Made by a program: the position numbers and the translations under genes | The notes under the pieces: model-generated | The model's database searches: none | What the model saw: the letters and a program-made list of their open reading frames with translations, nothing else | Told to the model about the DNA's origin: nothing | Source: Beaufortia kweichowensis | Lineage: Eukaryota > Chordata > Actinopteri > Cypriniformes > Gastromyzontidae | Assembly: GCA_019155185.1 (NCBI GenBank) | Contig: CM032804.1 | Location: forward strand, 8,838,492-8,902,491 | DNA length: 64,000 bases | Reading direction: 5' to 3' | Part shown: positions 54,477-64,000 of the stretch, piece after piece | Layout of the letters: every line of letters begins with the position of its first letter | How positions within the stretch are numbered: position 1 is the first letter of the stretch

Positions 54477-57400
54477 TGCCAAGCAGATTGGTAGTAGGAC
54501 AGGGCAGAGACTGTTATAACATATCACATATCTCATTTTCTCCTAGCCATTTTATAAAGCTTCTTAACGTCTTTATAAAGCATTTGAAGGCTGTGTCAAA
54601 GGTATATCTCCTTCGTAGCACTGCAGTATCTGAGTCACTCGGATGGAAACTCAAAACACAGACTCGTACACATCGAGCGGATGATTCGGAGCTCTCTCAT
54701 AAACATACTTTGCAGAGAAAAACCTGCCCACCAGCTGGTTAGGACTTATGCAAAGAGCACCAGAAAACGTGGTGTTGCGGGTTTGGCTTAACCATGTGTC
54801 TGTGTGTGAGTGTATGAATACTACAATTGCTCATGAAAATGGCCATTTCAGCTTTTGTAAGCTTCCTTGAAGACATCCATGTATTTCGATCAATGTTTTA
54901 TCATTGATATAGTTTTGTGGCCCTCGAGTGCATGTGTGTGATAGCGTGTACTCGTGTGGTGTGTGTGTGATATAAGAGTCTGTGTTTCTGTTGTTTTTGT
55001 CTTTGAGTCTGCATACTGAAAACGTGTGTGTTTTTTGTGTTTGCGCGTCTGAGTTTATACATCAGTGCATTTTGTTTAGCTTTTTACCGTGTTAAGAGAC
55101 AAGACTGTCATGAGAGAAGATGAGAGGCAGGCATCCATTTTAAATCCCCAGTTTAAATCACTTTAGCATATTTTCCTGAGCTTCAGGCTGGTGTATGATC
55201 TTCTGAACGATGCTCTTACCCAGAAAATAAAATAAGCATCAGCTGGGGTTTCATTTCGCATTGTTTTTTTCCTGATACCGCAGTCAAGAAGTCAGGGGGC
55301 AGCCTTGTCAATTTTAAACTAGTTAAAACAGCAGGAGGTTCTCTCTTGATGTACATAATGCAAAGTTAAGATGTGTAATGACGCTAGTTGTTTGTGATGT
55401 GGTTGAACTCACGCTCAGGCTTTGACAGACAAATCTAGGGCAGTTCTTGCTTTTGGGCTTATTCCAACATTTATTTCAAAGATTTGTTTTTTTGTTGTTG
55501 GTACTTTAGTCTTGGATTCATCTGAGCAGGTCTATTGGTTTATCTGTTGCTCTATTGGGCCATGAGGTGTCAAAATGTGATCCACAATATCAAGTGTAGG
55601 AGTTCCTGAAGAATACACAAACAACTACCTAGTAAGGTAGGAAAATCTTTTAATATGTACTCGTGGACAGCAGTGCGATTAAATGGACAGGCTAACTGGA
55701 GACTTTTGACTTGCTTTTTGTCTTAAGAAACAGATCTCACGTGTCTCCTCCAAAGATTTAAGAGAGATCTCAACAATTTCTCAAAAGAGATCCTTTTGTC
55801 CTTCTTCTTACTACAACAGCTCCCAGCACATAAAAAAGTGCATCCTTAGAGCATCAGTTACGTCCATCCTAAAAAAACATAGCCTTGTTGCTGGTAGAAG
55901 CCGTAGTGATGATGCATTTCTAAACCAGCTGTGAGGGATGGTGTCATTCTTCACATATAACACGGGTTCATTGTAATTGTCAGGGCTAGACAGAACAGAC
56001 AAATCTTTCATGACAGGGTGTGGATGTAGCTTGTGTCCCTAACAAACGCAATTTTTACACAGCCCGTCAGAGGCCTCTGACACTGATTCTACCAGTTGTG
56101 ACCCTCGTTTTGAAAGCAGCGTTCCACCACCAGTGTGACTTCATTCATTTGTGATTATGTGGCCACCCGGTGCCCAAAATGAACACTGGCCACATGCCAA
56201 ATGTGAGTATAACACTGCTTCGGCAAGTAAATAAAAAACATGGCCAGTGCCCTTATAAGAGACTTTAAAATAATACATGGTTAAATAATAAAAATATAAA
56301 AATGATAGACTGTCGTAATTTAAGTGATGTGAGTGATTAAATCACAAGCCTTATTCTGAATTTAGAAGGTTTGGTAAATTTGTGTTTTATTGACAAACTT
56401 GGCAATATAAATCAAATGTTTCCATTTTTGGTTTTATACAACCTACATAAAAAATAACAAAATTAGAAATATCTCAGGAGTCCTTAATCATGTTCTGAAA
56501 GAAATGTATGCGATAGCGTTTTTCACGCTTCTCCTTTATCTTGACCTTCTCTGATTACCATAACTAAAATAAATAACTAAAAATGACTTACTAATGAAAT
56601 ACTGTATCATAGCTGGTAAAAAATGTTTATGGCCAGTAAATTCTCAAAATTCACATTGGCAGGCGTGGCAATGAGTAAATTTTAAAGCCGGCAGACAGCT
56701 TTGCTGGTTACGAAACACCAAACCTAATTTTATCTTCTTTTTACAGCCTGACTTGACAAACTCCTGTTGAATTATGCATGATTATTGTAATTGGCAACGT
56801 ATTACTGTTATTTGTTGCATACAGAACTGTTGTTGTCTGAGTGTGAAAAAGAGACGGCCAGTGTGTTGCTCAACCCAGAAAACTTATTTAGCCCGTGAGA
56901 TTGAGTGTGTGTGACAGATTTGGAATTGAGCATTAAACCGGCTTGAGTGTGTGTGTGTGTGTGTGTGGCCAAAGCCACACGTAATGATTTATCATGTTAG
57001 AGTGTGCATTAGTTTGTTTGAATGTGTGTCGTTGTAGTTGTTGTGTGGGCTCTCTGATACCCATCAGGCCATTTATGTGCGTGTGTGTTTGAGGAGTTTC
57101 ACGAAGAGAATGAGATCAGCTGTTCACAGCATCTCTTTGCGTCATCACAGTGATCAGTACAAGAGCCCGCAGCAGCTTGTCAAACACTGATTGCTCCTGA
57201 GTACACACACACTAATGCAAGATTGTATCCCAGATCCTCACCTCAGTAAATAAAGCACGCTTACGCTTAGTGTTCGAATTACAGCAAAGCTTTCAGGGGG
57301 CGGTGATATTTGAAAGAAGGTAGCTTTTAGAAAGCGGAGAAAATTGAGGCAATGGCAGGTTAGCATGTGAAAGCTGTTTGTTTTAGCGATGTCGTACTAT

Positions 57401-58945
57401 GATTTCCGAAATGTAGTTTGTTTCCTTTGTTGAAAAACAGGGATTAAAATTGTTAGTTGTTGTGAGTGTTGCGTGTTGCGAGTGAATTCAATATAAATCT
57501 CAATCTGACATTATGGAGATGCTGACCTCCTGCTGTAATAACACATTTAAACCCTCTTGGCCTGATTTTAGAGATAACTAGGAAGGCTGTGACAGCACTT
57601 CAAGGGACTCGGCCCTCTCTAGCCCACTTATAATTCCAACAGTGCTTATACTTTTGAGACTGCTTTTAATGTGTGTCGCTTCTAAAACATCATACAGGAC
57701 TGACTTCTTAAGACAAGTGGCTACTGGATCCTGCAATGGATATAAAGATTAAGTTAAGGTTGAGTGAGTTCGCCAACAGGCATGAATTATATTGCCAAGT
57801 TTCAGTTTCCATAGCAAATTTCATAGACCGGTCTAGACAAATTCCTCAATATTGTTCTCATTCTTTTTCAATTTCATGTGCCCTCCCACAATGCACTTTG
57901 GTTTTGGAGACACAGTGATCTGTTCTGCTGCTCTGGTCTAGAAAGTCCTATGACACTCCATCTTGTTCAGAGGGTGTGCCAGCGTCCCGAGTTATTCGGT
58001 CCTGTTAAAATCGCTGAAGCAGCATCTTAGCTTCTCTCTAGGGATGAACTCTGGGTTGAGCTTCAGACTTGTGCGCTCTCTGGCTCTACAGCTCCCAACA
58101 CAGTTATTGTTCATGGGTTTTGAGCACCGTAATGGCTAGTTGCCTAGTTTGACGTTTGTGTGAAACAAGTTAAAAAGTGATGGGGTATGTTAAAGAAACG
58201 GTTTGCTGGAAAAACTTTGAAGTGCAAGCGTCCTCCAAACCCACTAGATCCCTGCAGAGGGACTGGTGAGAGAGCAATGAGCCATGACCTAATCACCTTA
58301 TGAGGAACCAGCTCACGCTGTGATGCTGTGGAGCTTCCCAAACTGGAGCTCCAGGAGAACCTGATCTGGGTTCTCGGGGTCAGAGCGCCAACGGCATCCG
58401 GGACTAAGCCAGAAGGATCTGACCCAGTTCTGGCGTAGAGCAGCAGAACGCAGAGCAAGATTAGCACAAGAGGGAAGACATAAGCATGCCATTGTATCAG
58501 CACGTAAAATCTGTACACAGATTTTGGTGCAATAACTTTAAAAGGCATACAGTGCTGCAACAGTAAACATTCATCAATATGAAATAAAGTTTAAGTACAA
58601 CTATTGATTTTACTTTAAACTTTCTCCCCCTCTGTCTGCTTTCGAGTTTTTCATTTGGGTCATTGAGTTTCTCTCTCGTTCTCCGGTGTGGTTTTCCCTC
58701 TTGTTAGAATACAGTCATGTTTTATCCCAAAGGCAATTCTAGACCATATTAAAGTCAGTTTCAGCCCTTCTAAATATTTATGTGATCACTCTTCAAGTTA
58801 AAAACAGCAACTGCAGTAGGCTATGTTAGTTATTACACTCAATAGTGACCATTTATTAAAATCTTTTATATAGTTTATTAGATTAAACATTACACACCCC
58901 TCTAATCAGACTTTGGTTTAGATCAGGGGTGGCAGTATTCTTTAG

Positions 58946-58962
58946 GGCAGCAGGGGGCGCCG
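58946..58962 (+). promoter_or_regulatory. CTCF-like motif (GCAGCAGGGGGCGCC)
   Basis: A close match to the core of the vertebrate CTCF motif (CCASYAGRKGGC) in otherwise AT-rich DNA, 7.6 kb past the lrrc4b stop. It could mark a domain boundary between lrrc4b and the next gene. Confidence 0.4.
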
Positions 58963-61900
58963 TTCTGCAGTCAGTTCTTATACATGGATTCCATTGTTGA
59001 TCACTCGACCGGAGGGGTCATGTTTTGCCTGATTAGCATGGGCCAGTAAGCCTCTGCTGGTAAATGCTGTAATTACAACTAATCTGGTTCAAAACAGCCT
59101 CCTCAAAACATGCCATTAAAAATAACGCAAAGAAGTACACATTTGGAAAAAAAAATATTATAGTATACAATATCTTCCCGCGACCGCTTTTGAGGGTTCC
59201 TAAAAACATAGTTATCAACTAGTTATACTTTTCTTTGTCTGCTGCCTTTGACATCACAGCTAAGAATAAGCACTAGTGAAGTCATCATCGTTGTTATGAC
59301 ATCATTTTTCTTTGCCTTGGGAGTGATTAGTCACATGACATTTAAAGTTTAGGTTACTGGCTAAAAAAGAAACCTCAGCCTTGAGCGAAGATTGTGCTAG
59401 CCAAGCAATGCAAATTAAATGAGAGAATGCTAACAGATACAGTCTTTCGCCCGCTGTTCTGCTAAAACCATTTGGGCAAATGCAAACAAAAGCTCCCCCT
59501 TACACACAAAACCTTAATTAATTAATAAAAATTATACAATGTACACACTGTAAACAAAAATTAATCCTCCAGATCTTAGTATCTCAATATCAGGCTCAGC
59601 CCTCCCCAAAGCCTCAAATCATTGAACCAGCCCAGTTTTATCCATATAATTTTTTTCATAGCTCCTACACTTTTTTTTCTAATTCTGCAGGTAAATTTAT
59701 GACGAAGAACAAGAGGAGAAAGAGAGGTGAGGCTGGTTGTCATAGAACATTTGGACATGTCTTGTCACTTTTCATCATGTCTTATTTTTAAATGTGCGTG
59801 CGTGCGTGTGTGTGTGTACACTTGCCTTTGTCATTGACTTGTGCCAAGTAAGAAAGACCTTCATACATTAACCAAACAAAGTGTGTGTGGGCATATAGAG
59901 GTGTATGTGTGACGATCTATATGTGTATGCAAGACTGCAGATGTCTGTCTGCTAAGTTGAGCAGTCCTGTGACGTGTGTGTGTTTGTGCAGGGACATTGT
60001 ATGTCAAGCATTGCTTTGGGCTGTGATGACCTCACTGTTAGTAACCTGCAGGAATGTGAGGCGCACCGCTGACATCACCCCCCTCCTCTTTTCTCACCCT
60101 CTTCCTCCTTTCTTACATCTATATCTTCCGACATGCGGATAACACATCAGACCTTTTCTTTCTGAGTCACCAGCTTACAGAAAGAGGGACATCTTATCCT
60201 CTTCATTCTGCTCTTTAACCCTTTTATTGTCTTATTTCAGACATTTTCAGTGTTCCACCTTTGGTCTTACAAGATCTTATATTTGAAATACATTTTACCT
60301 TTGGCTTTTCATAATGTTAAGCAGCTTTAAATAGCTGTTTTATAAATCAGTGAATCAAATTTGACACAAAAACGTTTTATAAGTTTAAGCCTCACATCTA
60401 ATGTTCTTGACCCACCACTGTGTGAACTGCATCTGTTCTCATTCTTCTCAAAAATATATAACATTTACACCTTGTTTTTACAATAGCAGAACGCTAAGAA
60501 GCTGCTATAAATACTTGTGATAATATGAAGTGGCAAAATAAGAAGGAAATGGGAAAAATGTTATTTTGGTAGCATTAAAATAGTAAGTTTTTTGGTCCTA
60601 TTTATATTATTTAGGAAATCGTTTCCCTTCTTTTTTCTCTTTTTCTCCATCAGCCTCTTGTTTATTCTTTTATCCTGAAGAAGGCCAGAAATTCATGACT
60701 GTCTGCTGTCTGACACACAAACACACACACACACTGCAACCACAATCCTCTCTTGAGAGCAAGAAAAAACAAAAACACGACATAGAAGCAAACTGATGCC
60801 TCAGATATTTCCTTCCCTCTGTTCAATTAAACATTCCCCCATCTGCCACTCAGAGCTGCTTCAATCCCTCTGAAATACTGAAAGTAGTTGTTAATGTGAT
60901 TGTTTCACCTGACTTTGTTTTAAACCAGTTAGATAAATCGCTCTGGAATGTGTGTATTATTAACATCAGAAATGTGTTGCGCGGTGCGTGTGTGTGTGTG
61001 TGTACGTTTGTATGTGTGTGAGTGTGTGTGTGGAGGAGGGCAGATTCGTTCTGCTGTAATGGTTCTGTGCCAAATCTTTTTCAGACCATTCAATCTCTGT
61101 TCATGTGCCATACTGATAAATTTATGGAATAAAAATGTTCTTTTTTCACAAAATGAGTATTGAAATGTGGGTGGTTATTTTGGATGTTTTTCATGTCAAA
61201 ACAGGATCAAACAAACACTGATTGCAACATGCAATATGTTTTAAGAATGTTTTGCTAACATTCCTCTTAAGTTATGAAAATATTATTTCTGAATGCCTTT
61301 AAACATTCCACTAACAATTTAGAAGTAACATATTTAGAACATTTAGACATGATGTTTGTAAAATGTGTTTTTGTAAAAACAAGATGTGAAAATGTGTGCG
61401 TGCTTCGCCTGTCTGCTTACATGAAAGTTTATATGTCTTTAAATTCAACATGAAGCAGCATGTCATATTTTGGAGGAAAAAGGATATTTAATGTGAGGCG
61501 GTACTTCCATCTGAAATTAAATGATTATGCAAAATGTTCACTATATGAGAGGTGTGTTAAAAAATAAGTGCCTTGATGATATCAGCCAAAATAGTAATTT
61601 TAGAGGTCATTGATTTTTTTTTTTCAGAATACATGCAGTACATGCAGAAAATGTAATAGATGCTAATCTATTCAAAAAGTAAACAAGGTTATCATCTTGA
61701 ATCTTAAATCGTATCAGTGGTCAGGTATTAAAAGCTGTGTGAATTAATGTGTGTTTCTATATACAGAAAGAAATTGCTGTGTACTGTATGTATTTAAATG
61801 CCATTGTATTAGTATGTTATAGCTGCTTTAACACTAGAGCTGTGACTTGCTGCAGGGTGTTTAAATTGACCCTGATGGCTGACCTCCGCCTGCGCTGTAT

Positions 61901-62361
61901 GTTGTGCAAGTGTGTGTGTGTGTGTGTCTCTCTGGGCTGATGTTTAGCCTGCAGTCTACATGCCTCCTGTGCTGGGTGGGGGTTAGCTCAGGGGTCAGCC
62001 TCTGAATACTGACTCAGGGGTACAATTATTAACTAACCCAAGGGTGTGTTTGTGTGACTGTGAGTATTCGTCTGTGTGTGACATTGTGTGTTTGTGTTCC
62101 TCCGTGTCCATTTGTATTTTGCATATTAGATACAAAAACAAGGAAAGTGCAGAATGTTCTCTACTTGTCTGCGTAAAGGTTCGGTTGACGTTTTATTCCA
62201 CCCTCAGTGGAAGCGTTTTCTCATGACGTGAATAAAAGCAGCGTGACTGCACGTTTATAGGCATGTGTGTCTTTATAAAGTGATAGCGTTAAACCGATGA
62301 AAGTGGTTTTACGCACTGTAATACAAGTAGTAGCGTGGTTTTTATATCGTGATACGATATA

Positions 62362-62455
62362 GTAATACATTTATGCTTTTGGCAGACAGTTTTCTTCAAA
62401 GTGACCTACAGTGTATTTATGGTATGTGGTTTAGCAGCAGGATGTCAATTTTTTG
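62362..62455 (-). repeat. SINE copy (tRNA-derived family), truncated beside a MITE
   Basis: ACATTTATGCTTTTGGCAGA, CAAAGTGACCTACAGTG and TTTTGTCCCTGG follow the family order. The element then stops about 20 bases before a TTAA-MITE, and its head is not found on the other side. Confidence 0.6.
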
Positions 62456-62476
62456 TCCCTGGCAATATTTTGGATA

Positions 62477-62789
62477 TTAATCTGATAACTGTCACTGCAC
62501 ATATTGAGTATACACATGAAAATGCATCAAAACTAAAAAAAATTAAATTTTATATATTTTGATAAAAAGATAATTATAAAAGAAAATAATAATATTAAAA
62601 TATATTTTTTTAGGTATTTAAAAAATCGTAATACATTTTTTTGTTTGTTTATTGTTATGAAAATTTGTCATATTTTTTCTAGGGTCGTACACCTTTTCAT
62701 CAGTATATAGTTTGTCATGATTAGATTGTAATTTAACTGTAAAATCCTAAAGTGTTCCTCCTGTGAAACTGTGACAGTTAACGGGTTAA
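62477..62789 (+). mobile_element. TTAA-MITE, full-length copy, 313 bases
   Basis: Left end TTAATCTGATAACTGTCAC and right end GTGACAGTTAACGGGTTAA pair as terminal inverted repeats bounded by TTAA. Internal words are GCACATATTGAGTATACAC, GTCATGATTAGATTGTAATT and GTGTTCCTCCTG. No coding capacity. Confidence 0.82.
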
Positions 62790-63538
62790 TTATTGGAATA
62801 TATAATATGCAGAAATCATTCAGTACCATGTTATATATCAAAAAATTTAAACCAGAAATGAGCACTTTGTAATGTTATAATACTCTGTCCGAAACCTTAA
62901 TGTGCAGAAAACCTTCCAAATTGTGTGGGGGTTAGTGTTTACCCTTGTTTTCAATTTAATACAACAGCTCTCCCACTAAAAGCTACATGTGCTATGTTGA
63001 GCTTCACATTATGAATAGATTTATTCATCCTTCTCTTTAAGTTTTGAGATTAGGAAACTATTTCTAGTCATGAGATGAGTATTAAAGCTGCCTTTGAGTC
63101 CTGAGCAGAGTTTCATTTTCACTTTCCGTGCCTAAAAATCCATCTATCTTCTGCAGCCCGAGTTTTATGAAATTAATGCAGCCCTACCGTAGGTCAATAC
63201 AGGTCTTTGATCTCTGTGCTGACTTAAGATCCATCCCCTCCATATGCCAACCCCCCTTGAGCAACCCTCATCTCCCATCTCCCTCTGCCAATCCGCTGTG
63301 CGCTGATACAGTTGTAAAGGGTAACCTTGGAGACAAGGGCTAATCATCCATCCCATAACTACCCTTTCAATCTCCCCCACCCCCCGCCCCAGTTTTCCCT
63401 TCCCTTTAAATGATGGTATGTGTCACTTTCAGTATATTTACTGGGTTTTCTGTAATTTTCCAATGATCAACTCTCACATCCTGTCGTCTCTTTCTGGCGT
63501 GTCATCATCTCTCTCTCTCTCCTTTGTTTGTCCTGTAG

Positions 63539-63617
63539 AAGGACGTTTGTTTTCCTGTGGGGAAGAAGAAAATCGACGCTGAAAGATGAGTTATTGATTG
63601 CTAAGCAGGGTGTATGG
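63539..63617 (+). other. Orphan splice-flanked candidate exon
   Basis: A strong acceptor (long CT tract, TTTGTCCTGTAG) and a donor (ATGG|GTGAGT) bound 79 bases. One frame reads KDVCFPVGKKKIDAER and then stops. It could be a 5' non-coding exon of a gene beyond the window, or chance. No other exon of such a gene is visible. Confidence 0.22.
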
Positions 63618-64000
63618 GTGAGTGAGTGAGGGACAGAAATGGGAAGATAGTGGGGGAGAAAGAGTACAATGACACATCAACAACATTACACATATCAGCA
63701 GGTTTATTTGTAAGATACACAGTATTGCACAGATTCATACTGTACATACTAAATAAATATTATTTTAGGTGTAGGTGCTTTTTCACACTTTTCTTCAAAG
63801 AACAAATTTTGAGGAATGATACTGGCTGTTTTTATTCTTGTGGTTACATGAACTGAGGTTTTTTCAACCGGTAAAAAGAATGCAGTTTGTTGCATATTAT
63901 GCACTTAAAAATCTGACATGCTTCATTGCATCAGTACCCATTCATTGTAATGAAGAACCAGTATAATTTGTCAAAACTTCTGGTGACAGAATTATTGTTT

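Larger units (their letters stand above)
54141..63538. other. Intergenic region downstream of lrrc4b
   Basis: No gene recognised. It contains (TG)n runs at about 56946-56967, 60985-61003 and 61909-61927, a GCGT/GTGT run near 59797-59818, SINE and MITE copies and a CTCF-like site. Scattered open frames of 60-140 codons show no recognisable family and no splice support. Confidence 0.75.

Overview
The window looks like nuclear DNA of a teleost, most likely a cyprinid. Three vertebrate genes can be assembled exon by exon with GT-AG introns. The AT-rich non-coding DNA holds long dinucleotide microsatellites, tRNA-derived SINEs and short terminal-inverted-repeat elements of the kind common in zebrafish and carp. 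There are no bacterial-type operons, CRISPR arrays or viral genes.

Layout, all three recognised genes on the + strand: (1) 1-8640, the 3' end of a synaptotagmin gene, best matched by SYT3. It has four coding exons for the C2B domain and C-terminus, an apparent intron in the 3'UTR and a poly(A) signal. (2) 8640-13950, intergenic, with a weak candidate for an unrecognised minus-strand gene lying tail-to-tail with syt3. (3) 13950-23640, a complete MED25 gene: 19 coding exons, 734 codons, plus a probable non-coding first exon. (4) 23640-47540, a 24 kb gene desert. It contains a perfect 55-bp inverted repeat, two candidate non-coding 5' exons of the next gene, CpG-rich blocks and many repeats. (5) 47539-53300, LRRC4B (NGL-3): two coding exons, 731 aa, ending in a PDZ ligand. 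(6) 53300-64000, downstream intergenic DNA with a CpG-rich block carrying two RFX-type X-boxes, a CTCF-like site, repeats and one orphan splice-flanked candidate exon near the end.

Functionally the window joins two synaptic genes with a general transcription gene. SYT3 is a calcium sensor for exocytosis and receptor trafficking. LRRC4B is a postsynaptic adhesion molecule that binds presynaptic LAR-family receptor phosphatases and PSD-95. MED25 is a Mediator subunit. SYT3 and LRRC4B are also close neighbours in human 19q13.33, so that pairing is ancient. MED25 lying between them differs from the human order as I remember it.

I did not find a clearly new coding system. The strongest unexplained structures are the perfect fold-back at 27874-27988, a TTAA-bounded MITE family with at least six copies or fragments, the putative long split 5'UTR of lrrc4b, the minus-strand candidate exons at 9.2-11.6 kb, and scattered RFX X-box dyads.
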